From Bacteroides sp. 224 (GTDB lineage Bacteria > Bacteroidota > Bacteroidia > Bacteroidales > Bacteroidaceae), in NCBI RefSeq assembly GCF_010500995.1, contig NZ_QVMK01000021.1, positions 1-45,475 of the forward strand: a stretch of DNA of 45,475 nucleotides. Reading direction: 5' to 3'. Below, one piece after another: positions 28,748 through 36,295 of the stretch. How positions within the stretch are numbered: the first letter of the stretch is position 1; the number at the start of each line of letters is the position of its first letter. Below the pieces are notes generated by a model, which was not told the DNA's origin, did no database searches, and saw nothing but the letters and a program-made list of their open reading frames with translations. Made by a program: the position numbers and the translations under genes.

Positions 28748-29542
28748 TTAAAATTGCATTGAAAGCGATAAACCACCCTGCTGACCTGTGTAATAGGGGT
28801 AAAAAGCAAGATTTCGTTTGTTCTTTTTCTCCTGACCACCTTTAAATATTTTCTTTTCAACAGTAGGATAGAGCCAATAGGCAAGTTTTGTACTTAATAT
28901 GCCAAGCCCGGCACCGAATGCGACGTCGCCTACCCAGTGCTTATTATTGTATATGCGGAATGCTCCGGTTCCCGCAGCGATAGTATATCCCGCTATTCCA
29001 TACCAGATTGAAACATCTTTATATTCTTGCCAAAGAAATTCAGCACCCATAAAAGCGATTGCCGTATGCCCTGACGGAAAAGAATTTTTTGCGGATTTAT
29101 CTGGTCTTTCAACTCGTGCCGTATATTTTAAACCATTCACTGAAGCCGCCGTGAACAGGCTTGCCATTCCTAAAATAATCGTCCTGTCTTTGAAATTGTG
29201 TTTGCCTTTTATCCCGACTAAGTTTAAAGCATATACACTCGCCGCAGGTACATATTGCGTTATATCATCAATCTGAAACTTTTCAGGTTTGTGTGTTATT
29301 ACTTCATGCCCTATGGCATAGTTTAATAGGCGATTTTTGGGCGCTAATGTTGCTTCTATTGTTCCGTACAACATCAGGGATGCAGGTATTATTAATTGTT
29401 TATATGAGAATTTATAGTCATTTACCTGAATACTATCGCTTTCAGAAAGCGTGTTATTATTTGTTTGGGTATAAGCATTTGGGAGTGAAACCGAAAGTAA
29501 TAACACAATGGTACACAATGCTTTTGTCAATTTTAAAAACAT
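28748..29542 (-). CDS. PAP2-family phosphatase (LpxE/LpxF-like), secreted or membrane-attached
   Basis: A 264-residue protein with an N-terminal signal (ALCTIVLLLSVSLPNAYTQ). PAP2 motifs: Lys 139 with RP at 146-147 (motif 1), SGH at 157-159 with PSGHTAIAFMGAE (motif 2), and Arg 196-x5-His 202 (motif 3). Such enzymes remove phosphates from lipid A or undecaprenyl pyrophosphate in the periplasm. As first gene of the glycosyltransferase run, it may clear a lipid A phosphate or recycle the lipid carrier. Loss of lipid A phosphate is known to lower cationic peptide binding in other bacteria; that effect here is inference. Confidence 0.82.
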   Translation of the reverse strand: MFLKLTKALCTIVLLLSVSLPNAYTQTNNNTLSESDSIQVNDYKFSYKQLIIPASLMLYGTIEATLAPKNRLLNYAIGHEVITHKPEKFQIDDITQYVPAASVYALNLVGIKGKHNFKDRTIILGMASLFTAASVNGLKYTARVERPDKSAKNSFPSGHTAIAFMGAEFLWQEYKDVSIWYGIAGYTIAAGTGAFRIYNNKHWVGDVAFGAGLGILSTKLAYWLYPTVEKKIFKGGQEKKNKRNLAFYPYYTGQQGGLSLSMQF

Positions 29543-29658
29543 CTTATTTATATTATTTTTTTGGGATTGTTCGGAAAATTAGATATAGCGGTGGCTTAGT
29601 ATCTACCGGAAGATAGATTACAAGCACAAAGGATAAAGACTATAATTTAGTCTTTCTG

Positions 29659-30090
29659 TTATGAAAAGGTGAAAGGAGGTGCCCGCAAACCATGAAATTG
29701 ATTTGCTGCTGCGGATTTATAGCTTAGTATATACTCACCGTAATCAGATTCGATAAATGAACTATCTAAACTATAATTAAATAAATTTCCAACAAGGAAA
29801 AAGATAGGAAATAAAACAGTATCATTTTGATTATCTGATACTTTTAGTTTTGTTTCATCAACAGATGTAGGAATGATGAATTTTGATTTAGCAATACAGG
29901 TTTCATCGTGATTTTGCTCACTATCCGTATCGCTGTGATGTGTATGTTCATCGTTTATTGCATTATCCAACTCACACAACTCGATAACAATGCAGGCTTT
30001 CCCACCATGATGATGATGTGGAATAACTGCAAAAACCAAAAATAGTATGGTTGAGAGTACAATAGCGGATATGGAACATTTATTTTTCAA
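29659..30090 (-). CDS. DUF6769-like His-rich secreted protein (copy B)
   Basis: A 143-residue paralogue of the protein at 23008-23445. Shared features are a hydrophobic N-terminal helix ending in VIPHHHHGG, the segment CIVIELCE-DNA-NDEHTHH, a run of His/Asp, and the end ANQFHGLRAPP. It lies 114 bases downstream of the His-rich lipoprotein copy B and 116 bases upstream of the PAP2 gene. The two DUF6769/lipoprotein pairs bracket the envelope-modifying genes, indicating duplication of a metal-binding module. Confidence 0.65.
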   Translation of the reverse strand: MKNKCSISAIVLSTILFLVFAVIPHHHHGGKACIVIELCELDNAINDEHTHHSDTDSEQNHDETCIAKSKFIIPTSVDETKLKVSDNQNDTVLFPIFFLVGNLFNYSLDSSFIESDYGEYILSYKSAAANQFHGLRAPPFTFS

Positions 30091-30204
30091 ACTTAATATC
30101 TTAACTGTGGTTAGATAATTTTATTATAGGCAATGTGTTTTAAAAAAGGGATTCAATAAAGAAATTGTTTCCCCTTTATTGAATCCCATCGTACATAAAG
30201 GTTA

Positions 30205-30555
30205 TTAATGGTGTTTACCATCATGCGAACCGTGTGAATGACCATCTTTGTCATGTGTTCCATGATCGGTTCCATTGTGATGGGTGCCGTCATGGTTTTT
30301 CCCTGAATGGTCGGAATATGCGCAGGCTTCGTGAGTGCCATCGTTATAAATATCACAATTTTCATGATTTCCCGCTGAACATTGCTCTGCTACACTTGCT
30401 TGGTAAGCTGCAACATCATCAAATCCTAAAGCCGCAGCTCTGGCTTCAATATCTTGTTTTGCTGATGTCCCAAAATCTTCATGGTCGTCATTACTGCAAG
30501 CAACGAATGTTACTGCAAATAAAACTACTGCCAACGAATAAAATAACTTTTTCAT
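30205..30555 (-). CDS. His-rich lipoprotein, candidate metal binder (copy B)
   Basis: A 116-residue lipoprotein with the lipobox FVAC at Cys 20. It shares with copy A (24016-24627) the core GNHENCDI, DGTHxxC, HSGxxHDGTHHNGT. In place of the 18-residue repeats it has a short HGTHDKDGHSHGSHDGKHH tail. The ATG at 30555 is used, not one 32 codons earlier, because it starts the same MKxxFYSLAV signal as copy A and lies downstream of the 28-bp promoter element at 30615-30642. Metal binding is inferred from His density. Confidence 0.7.
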   Translation of the reverse strand: MKKLFYSLAVVLFAVTFVACSNDDHEDFGTSAKQDIEARAAALGFDDVAAYQASVAEQCSAGNHENCDIYNDGTHEACAYSDHSGKNHDGTHHNGTDHGTHDKDGHSHGSHDGKHH

Positions 30556-30614
30556 TTGATCTACTAATTTACGAATTTGTACTTTGTTTTTTTCTGAAGC
30601 GCTTTCGTAATAGT

Positions 30615-30642
30615 AACCGCATAAAGCAGGGTTTACCCTACC
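30615..30642 (-). promoter_or_regulatory. ECF-type promoter element, site 2
   Basis: On the minus strand it reads GGTAGGGTA, 13 bases, GCGGTT. It starts six bases beyond the TonB-receptor stop and lies 60 bases before the ATG of lipoprotein copy B. It should drive copy B, DUF6769-like copy B and perhaps the PAP2-to-GT39 genes. Confidence 0.65.
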
Positions 30643-30647
30643 ATAAA

Positions 30648-33077
30648 TCAAAAAATAATTTCAAGAAATACCGTTGGAGTAAATGGAGTTGCTTTTGTGA
30701 AGATATTTGTTGCAGTATTTTGACCGGAAATCTGATAGTTGTATTTTATATTCTTAGTACCAAACACATTCAATAGCGATACGCCTGCTTGCAGCCTTAC
30801 TTTCTTTATTTGTGCCCTGTATGTAGCACCTATATCAAAGCGGCTGTATGGCTCATCGGAATAATCCGTATGTTCGTGTTCGGAGCCATGCTGTCCTTCC
30901 TCATTGCCTTGTCCATGTCCGTGCCCTCCAGTGGAAATATAAGAAAAGCCTGTACCATAAACATAACTCAACGAAAAATAGAAAGGATCGAATGCCCCGA
31001 TACCTCCGACTTTTATTTCATGCGAAAGTTCGTTTTGCGGTTTACTAAGGCGGTTGATGGAATACGAGCCATATAAAGTATGATTTCTGATTAGCTTTTT
31101 GGCAAACAAGTCTGCTCCTAAAATCGTATTATCTATTTTATAGACTGTATTATCCAAAAAATACTGACTGTTTTTTGTAGTCTTATAATATCCTTCCATA
31201 CTGACCAAGAAGCCGTTTTTACTGTATGCAATACCTGCGGTAGTGTGCATTGCCTTTGTAAAGGTACTGTCTGCCATAGTCCATACGGTTTGAAATCCCG
31301 ATTCATCATATTGGTATGCGGTACGGGTAAGAAACTGATTGTATAGTCCCCACGAAGCAGTTGCAGTTAGTTCTTCCGATATTTTATATGTGCCGGATAA
31401 ACGGGGCTGTACATAGACTTTTTTATTCAATGGCATATCCACCCGTACACCTGCACTTAAAGTCAAATTATCCAATAATATATTATCTGTAATATAGACT
31501 GTCGGCTTATCCAGTTCTCCGCATAGCTCGTTCAGACTTACCCTGTATTGTTGCCACTCCCCGCCAACTTGTACTTTGTTACGGCTTCCGATATTAAAGT
31601 CATGGTTAAGTCTTACCGAAAACTCCTGTACCTCATTATCCAGATGACTAACATCGTCTGTTGTCGGCTTTTTATCTCCCAGTATTGTGAGATTATCCAA
31701 CAAAGAGGTAAGCCGTGAGAATGTAGCCACAACTTTTGTAGTTGAGCCGTTTTCCCATACCCGTTTATAAGAAGCCGCCCCACCATATTGCCTGTTCTTT
31801 TCAGAAGCATTGACATCATACTCGTTTGGTTGATTTACCGAGTATTTAAAGCGGTCATTAGCTCCATACAGGCTGATGTAATAGGAATCATCCTTAAATG
31901 CTTTTCCTGATAGCTTTAAATTGGCATCATTGAAATGGTAATCAGGCTTTATATATATGCTTGAATAAATCGTTTGTGGATTATTTTCACTATTGGATAA
32001 ATCCACATTCTCATTGTTATACAGGTTATAGAAAGTCTGCCTGTAAGCAGCAGAGATATTCAATTTCTTTGTCAAGGGTACCGAAGCAAAAAGGTTCATT
32101 GTATAATTGCTGACAGTTGCTTTTACAGACGGAGCATTAAAATTACCGTCTATACCTGTTATCTCCGTAATGGCACCGATACGTCCGCCCTGATTGGAGC
32201 CGTACCCGCCTTTCAAGATGCGTATGTCTTTTACCATATAGGGATTGACCGAACCTATATGGTCGTTATAGTTCTTTATACCGAATAGCGTATATCCGTC
32301 GTATGTTATCTTGCTTTCACCCATATTACTGCCCCACACAATCAGGTCTTCCGATGGCTCGCCCGATGCTCTTACTCCGGGCATCATCCGCATAAGGTTA
32401 AATACGGAATTATCATTGCTTCCGGGAATATATTTTGAAATTTGATGATTGATGCGGATTTCGCCGGGACTATTGCCGGATTGGATAAGCATTGTGGCGG
32501 GAGCAGGACTGACGATTACTTCATCCATAGTAAAAACAGCAGATTGTAGCCGGATTTCGTTTAGTCCGGGAGAAAGAATAGTATCTTGTGCCTGATAGCC
32601 CAAATACTGCACTTGTACACGCTGATTTCCTTTTTTCTCGGTTTTGAAAGAAAAATAACCTGCTTCATCAGTTGAAACGGTCTTTTCGGGAGTAGTGATA
32701 TAAGCGTAAGGTAAACCTTCTTCGCTATCTGCATCCCTTATTGTCCCTGAAAACGTATAGTACCGCTTAACTTCAACAACAGGCGGTTGCTCTATCTTTT
32801 CAGTATAGGAAGCGATAACATAAACTCCGTTTATATTTTCGTGGCGAAACGGTTTATCTTTCAGCAAAAAATCAAGTGCGCTTTGAGGATTATTAAATTT
32901 TCGATTGACCGTTACCTTATATTGGGAAAGGGCATTATCATCAAAAGAAATTTCTACGGGTAATCCCCGCAGAACATCGTTAAGGGGCTTGTCATTAACG
33001 ACCAAATGCAGCTCTTGTGAAAAAGCTGCAATTGTGCCTGTAAGGGTTATTATAAGTATAACTATAAATTTCTTCAA
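30648..33077 (-). CDS. TonB-dependent receptor/transducer with STN domain and His-rich loop
   Basis: An 809-residue outer-membrane protein with a signal peptide (VILIITLTGTIAAFSQ). Residues about 22-95 form an STN (secretin/TonB N-terminal) signalling domain (VVNDKPLNDVLRGLPVEIS). Residues about 107-190 form a carboxypeptidase-regulatory-like domain (FSGTIRDADSEEGLPYAYI), followed by a TonB plug and a beta-barrel ending in aromatic F. A His-rich extracellular-type loop lies at about residues 717-739 (GGHGHGQGNEEGQHGSEHEH). The STN domain links it to the FecR/ECF pair immediately upstream, so it probably senses or imports a metal or metal chelate. The ligand is not known. Confidence 0.85.
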   Translation of the reverse strand: MKKFIVILIITLTGTIAAFSQELHLVVNDKPLNDVLRGLPVEISFDDNALSQYKVTVNRKFNNPQSALDFLLKDKPFRHENINGVYVIASYTEKIEQPPVVEVKRYYTFSGTIRDADSEEGLPYAYITTPEKTVSTDEAGYFSFKTEKKGNQRVQVQYLGYQAQDTILSPGLNEIRLQSAVFTMDEVIVSPAPATMLIQSGNSPGEIRINHQISKYIPGSNDNSVFNLMRMMPGVRASGEPSEDLIVWGSNMGESKITYDGYTLFGIKNYNDHIGSVNPYMVKDIRILKGGYGSNQGGRIGAITEITGIDGNFNAPSVKATVSNYTMNLFASVPLTKKLNISAAYRQTFYNLYNNENVDLSNSENNPQTIYSSIYIKPDYHFNDANLKLSGKAFKDDSYYISLYGANDRFKYSVNQPNEYDVNASEKNRQYGGAASYKRVWENGSTTKVVATFSRLTSLLDNLTILGDKKPTTDDVSHLDNEVQEFSVRLNHDFNIGSRNKVQVGGEWQQYRVSLNELCGELDKPTVYITDNILLDNLTLSAGVRVDMPLNKKVYVQPRLSGTYKISEELTATASWGLYNQFLTRTAYQYDESGFQTVWTMADSTFTKAMHTTAGIAYSKNGFLVSMEGYYKTTKNSQYFLDNTVYKIDNTILGADLFAKKLIRNHTLYGSYSINRLSKPQNELSHEIKVGGIGAFDPFYFSLSYVYGTGFSYISTGGHGHGQGNEEGQHGSEHEHTDYSDEPYSRFDIGATYRAQIKKVRLQAGVSLLNVFGTKNIKYNYQISGQNTATNIFTKATPFTPTVFLEIIF

Positions 33078-33863
33078 TTACTTTATCTTAAATTCTATTC
33101 CGAACGGTTTACCTACTATTTTAAGCACATCATTCGGATCTTTAGCTTTCGTAAAATTACCTGAATATGAATAATTCAGATTTGAATTAGGCAATACTTC
33201 AATATCATACTGTCTTTCAATCTCCTGAATTACATCTTGCAAAGGTACGCTAACAAAAACAAATTTACCATGTTTCCAATTAATAGATTCTTTCGCATCT
33301 TCGACATCATTAGTGGTAAGTTTGCCATTACTTAATAATGCCTGCATATTCGGGGTAAGTATTACTGATTCCGATTTATCCGAAACATTCACCTTTCCGG
33401 TAAGACAGGTTACCTTAAAATTTTCGGCACGGGAAAACACATTAAAACTTGTTCCCAGTACACTTACAGTGTATTGCCCGGAACGTACATCAAATGTGCT
33501 TCCTTTTTCAACTTCAAAATATGCTTCGCCTTTCAGTTCTACATCACGGGAAATAAACCACCAGAGAGGTTTATAGCCGATTTTACTTTCGGCATTCAAA
33601 TCTACTTTAGAGCCGTCGGGTAAAACCACCGCCAGATGTGTACCTCTTTCAGCAACTTCATTTTTTGTATAGAAAAATGCTATGGAGGGTAGAATTATAG
33701 CTATTGCAGCAATAGATGCAGCCGCATAAAACCACAATGATCTTTTTCGGGGAGCCATTTCAATAACTTTGGGAGTTTCTTCCAATCCTTCAAAGACACT
33801 ATCCCAAATATCTTCTTTGCTTTTACTCCATTTAGGGGTTATTTTAATATCATCCGTTTTCAT
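33078..33863 (-). CDS. FecR-family anti-sigma factor
   Basis: A 261-residue single-pass inner-membrane regulator. It has a cytoplasmic N-terminus (DIWDSVFEGLEETPK), a membrane helix at about residues 45-65 (SLWFYAAASIAAIAIILPS), and a periplasmic FecR domain with HLAVVLPDGSKVDLNAESKIGY, AYFEVEKGSTFDV and YTVSVLGTSFNVF. The C-terminal STN-like domain (VFVSVPLQDVIQEIERQYDIEV) contacts the receptor. It is abutted by the receptor gene (stop at 33078, receptor start at 33077) and follows the sigma gene by 11 bases, the classical FecI-FecR-FecA order. Confidence 0.88.
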   Translation of the reverse strand: MKTDDIKITPKWSKSKEDIWDSVFEGLEETPKVIEMAPRKRSLWFYAAASIAAIAIILPSIAFFYTKNEVAERGTHLAVVLPDGSKVDLNAESKIGYKPLWWFISRDVELKGEAYFEVEKGSTFDVRSGQYTVSVLGTSFNVFSRAENFKVTCLTGKVNVSDKSESVILTPNMQALLSNGKLTTNDVEDAKESINWKHGKFVFVSVPLQDVIQEIERQYDIEVLPNSNLNYSYSGNFTKAKDPNDVLKIVGKPFGIEFKIK

Positions 33864-33874
33864 ATCTTCTTTAA

Positions 33875-34363
33875 TTATAATAGTTCTGTCCTAAGAAATT
33901 GCAAAGCAGCGCTCATCCGTTTTTCGACAGCTTTTACGCTTATATCCAAACATTGGGCTATTTCACTATACTTTAGTTCATCATTCCGGCTCATCAGGAA
34001 AACAACCCTTTGTAATTCCGGCATCTTTTCTAATGCTTTAGCATAAGTAGATGCCAATTCTTCAAAGTTTAATTCATCTTCGGGCGACAAGGGACTATCA
34101 ATCTGAATACTCATACTCACCTCATAATCTAAACGGGTAGAACTTTTTCGATAATTGCTTATAACCATATCGTTTGCTATCTTATAAAGCAATGGTTTTA
34201 AATTAAGGTTATCCAGTTGTTCCCGTTTCTCCCAAATCTTCATAAAGACATCCTGTGCCATATCCGATGCTGCATCCCTATCGCCACAGCGATAGAAGAT
34301 AAAACTTCGAATCGTATCAAAATACTTATCGAATAATTGTTTGAACTCTGCTTTGCTTATCAT
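33875..34363 (-). CDS. ECF sigma factor (FecI-like)
   Basis: About 162 residues. The sigma-70 region 2 segment is around YRCGDRDAASDMAQDVFMKIWEKREQ, region 4 is MPELQRVVFLMSRNDELKYSEIAQCLDISVKAVEKRMSAAL, with the HTH near the C-terminus. An ATG at 34393 would put the start inside the 28-bp promoter element, and one at 34375 leaves about 11 bases to that element. The ATG at 34363 is preferred because it begins MISKAEFKQLFDKYF, the usual start in this family. A promoter element in front of its own gene implies autoregulation. Confidence 0.85.
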   Translation of the reverse strand: MISKAEFKQLFDKYFDTIRSFIFYRCGDRDAASDMAQDVFMKIWEKREQLDNLNLKPLLYKIANDMVISNYRKSSTRLDYEVSMSIQIDSPLSPEDELNFEELASTYAKALEKMPELQRVVFLMSRNDELKYSEIAQCLDISVKAVEKRMSAALQFLRTELL

Positions 34364-34385
34364 CCAGTTGGACATTTTACTATTA

Positions 34386-34413
34386 TACCGCATGAAGATA
34401 TAAATACCCTACA
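34386..34413 (-). promoter_or_regulatory. ECF-type promoter element, site 3 (sigma-factor gene)
   Basis: On the minus strand it reads TGTAGGGTA, 13 bases, GCGGTA. The same spacing of 13 bases occurs in all three sites. It ends 22 bases from the chosen ATG and lies between the RibD-like gene and the sigma gene. Confidence 0.65.
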
Positions 34414-34418
34414 TGAAA

Positions 34419-34949
34419 TTATAAAGATTTTTGGTAATCAACTTTCAACACACCCGAATCATATACTTTTGTCTTTATTATTTCCCACTTAGATTCCTTG
34501 TTTTGTTCAGGAAATAAAGATATGCCTTTGCCCAAAATTATGGGGAAGTAGCAAATTTGCATTTCGTCAATCAAATCTGCGGCGAGCAACATTGAAATTA
34601 ATTCTCCGCCTCCAACTAACCAAATATCTTTACCTTCCTGATTGCGAAGTTCAGAAATCGTTTCAATAATATTCTCCGTGATAAAACGTACATTCTCCTT
34701 TGTATCCCATTCATGGTGGGATACAACATAAGCCATCTGTTCCGAATATGGCCAAATTACATCCATGTTCATAATTTCACGGTAAGTACGACCGCCCATA
34801 ATAACCGTATCAACCGAAGCTGATAGATTTTTGCAACCGTAATCTGTCTTTTCACGATTTGGGCATCCGGTAAGCCATTCCAATCCGCCGCCTGGCTCTG
34901 CAATCCGTTGGTCAAGTGATGCAGCGATGTAAAGGATAATTTTTTTCAT
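34419..34949 (-). CDS. RibD C-terminal/DHFR-fold reductase family protein
   Basis: A 176-residue protein with the dihydrofolate-reductase-like fold of the RibD C-terminal family. It has KKIILYIAASLDQRIAEPGG at the start, VIMGGRTYREIM (the cofactor loop), DIWLVGGGELISMLLAADLIDE (GGG motif) and FPIILGKGISLFPE. Members often bind NADPH, but most are uncharacterised, and this is not a typical trimethoprim-resistance enzyme. Its ATG overlaps the stop of the small open frame upstream as ATGA, implying coupled translation. It lies between that frame and the sigma-factor promoter, at the edge of the integrated element. Confidence 0.75.
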   Translation of the reverse strand: MKKIILYIAASLDQRIAEPGGGLEWLTGCPNREKTDYGCKNLSASVDTVIMGGRTYREIMNMDVIWPYSEQMAYVVSHHEWDTKENVRFITENIIETISELRNQEGKDIWLVGGGELISMLLAADLIDEMQICYFPIILGKGISLFPEQNKESKWEIIKTKVYDSGVLKVDYQKSL

Positions 34950-35191
34950 GCTACTGAATTTAATTGTTTATACCATTGCTCGCTGTATCTCAAAAAAGAA
35001 GCGTGGAACTCACACTGCTCCGATACGAGGTACTGGTATACCTTTGAAAGAAACAGGCAAGCCCACGCCATACTCTCGTATAGCATGAACATTGCGCTAT
35101 CTGTCCCTTTCAGTTGAAAATTACCAGTTTTCGTATCGAGACGTTCAGCGAACGTTATGTTATATATAAACGGAATTAATCCGCTAAAATT
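34946..35191 (-). CDS. Small or 5'-truncated open frame coupled to the RibD-like gene
   Basis: An open frame of 81 codons preceded by a stop at 35192-35194, with no ATG until codon 35, so either a short protein starts at that ATG (about 48 residues) or the gene is truncated. The sequence around the possible start is ...QLKGTDSAMFMLYESMAWACLF, and the end is EFHASFLRYSEQWYKQL. Composition is protein-like, rich in aromatic residues. The stop TGA overlaps the next gene's ATG. I do not recognise the family. Confidence 0.4.
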   Translation of the reverse strand, partial: NFSGLIPFIYNITFAERLDTKTGNFQLKGTDSAMFMLYESMAWACLFLSKVYQYLVSEQCEFHASFLRYSEQWYKQLNSVA

Positions 35192-35258
35192 CTATTTATC
35201 TGGTGCAAAGATACCAAATTAGTTTAAGGTATTAAAGTCTTTCCAGTTGAGATTGTTG

Positions 35259-35304
35259 GTGCAAGGTGCAAGTATCTATATATAGATAAACTTGCACCTT
35301 GCAC
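35259..35304. repeat. Long palindrome near the element end
   Basis: GTGCAAGGTGCAAGT (35259-35273) and ACTTGCACCTTGCAC (35290-35304) are perfect 15-bp inverted arms. The 16-base centre is itself palindromic (ATCTATATATAGAT). Only two bases break full symmetry. It lies just before a Bacteroides-type promoter and resembles palindromic intergenic repeats seen in this group. Confidence 0.75.
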
Positions 35305-35332
35305 TACGTCTAAAAGATTATTTTTCAAAACC

Positions 35333-35363
35333 TTTGGTGATTTCAAAAATTGTAGTAACTTTG
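35333..35363 (+). promoter_or_regulatory. Bacteroides-type promoter facing the attachment site
   Basis: TTTG at 35333-35336, a 19-base spacer, then TAACTTTG at 35356-35363 match the TTTG/TAnnTTTG consensus of Bacteroidetes. Transcription would start near 35370 and run toward the tRNA-Asp fragment at 35501. No convincing gene lies between; a short frame there has no support. Confidence 0.5.
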
Positions 35364-35500
35364 AACCCAAGTTTTATGCAGACAAATTGGCGTCAATAGC
35401 AGCCAGAACTGCCAAGAAAATAAGGCAGAAAAGGATATTGCTCCAATTCGTACCACATAAACAAAAAAAGATTTTTAATCACTGAATATATGCGTTTTGC

Positions 35501-35533
35501 GGTCGCGGGTTCGAGTCCCGTCCGGACCGCCAA
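35501..35533 (+). other. Attachment-site copy: 3' fragment of tRNA-Asp
   Basis: 33 bases identical to 37254-37286, the 3' end (T arm, acceptor, CCA) of the complete tRNA-Asp gene. The bases before it differ from a tRNA. Such fragments are left when a tyrosine integrase recombines at a tRNA 3' end, so this marks the right end of the element that fills positions 1-35500. The full tRNA that received the element should lie left of the window. A tRNA-type terminator follows at 35555-35589, so flanking chromosomal DNA starts here. Confidence 0.8.
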
Positions 35534-35554
35534 ATAACGATGCAAAATCGAGAA

Positions 35555-35589
35555 AAGTTCTGGAATCTAATGATTTCGGGACTTTTTTT
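35555..35589 (+). terminator. tRNA-type terminator after the attachment copy
   Basis: AAGTTCTG (35555-35562) pairs with CGGGACTT (35577-35584) and is followed by a T-run. The same hairpin, with a similar spacer, follows the intact tRNA-Asp at 37308-37345, so both are native tRNA downstream flanks. Confidence 0.65.
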
Positions 35590-36295
35590 GTTATATCTCA
35601 GCCAACTTCCAATCCATTCAGAATGAATTTATCGACAAAAAAGTGTCACAAGTGTCACACGCCGTTCTAACAGATTGATTTACAGGAGTTAATAGTGGGT
35701 GATACTTTTCTAAAAAGCATCACCGAAGCGTCACAAGTGTCACCAATTAAAAATTCCTATTCGTAAAAATATAAAAAAAACAATTATCTCTTTTTTAATT
35801 AAGCATAACAACTTCTCTAAAGCAGTTCAAAACTACTTCCCACACCCGGATATAGCCAGTTTCTCCACCCGGATGTAGAGCCCTCCTCCATCCGGGTGGA
35901 GAAGTCATCCACACCCGGGTGGAGAAAAAGCTCTGTAAATACCTTTCAAAACTGAATCCACTTCTTCCGACACACATTCCTTTCTTTCTCTGCGCCGAAA
36001 ACATTCTTCGCATAGTTTACCCCAAAGTAACATAAGAAAGTTAAGACTGAGAAATAGATTAAAACAAAGATTTCAGAATCAATCCGCAAGTATTTACTAT
36101 CTTTACAAGCGATAAAAGGCTATTTGATCAATAGAGTATTATTTTACATTTCGGGCATATTTAATAATTTACTGTATTGATATAGAAAATTTAAGCTGTA
36201 GGAGTACCTGCTTTAGTAAACATACTAAAAGCATCTTTAAAGAAGTAAAACCCTATAATTCAGACAATATACTAAAATAAATAAAAACATATATC
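35590..36295. other. 706-bp non-coding chromosomal region with repeats
   Basis: No gene is supported. Direct repeats TCACAAGTGTCAC occur at 35646-35658 and 35731-35743. A cluster of CCACCCGGAT-type units spans 35840-35930: the arms 35861-35875 and 35889-35903 are a perfect 15-bp inverted repeat, with related copies at 35840-35853 and 35914-35926. The remainder, 36000-36295, is AT-rich leader to the downstream gene with no clear promoter match. Confidence 0.6.

Noticed and set aside
34419..34949. Trimethoprim-resistance dihydrofolate reductase
   Set aside because: It is of the RibD C-terminal family by motifs (VIMGGRTYREIM, GGGELI), not a dfr-type enzyme.
35020..35140. Imperfect hairpin resembling a structured RNA (retron msr-like or riboswitch)
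   Set aside because: The arms are explained by a minus-strand open frame coupled to the RibD-like gene; no reverse transcriptase is nearby.
35340..35480. Open frame read from the palindrome to the attachment copy
   Set aside because: No start codon, overlaps a clear promoter and palindrome; most likely chance.
35795..36013. 72-codon minus-strand frame
   Set aside because: Built on the CCACCCGGAT repeats, no recognisable domain.
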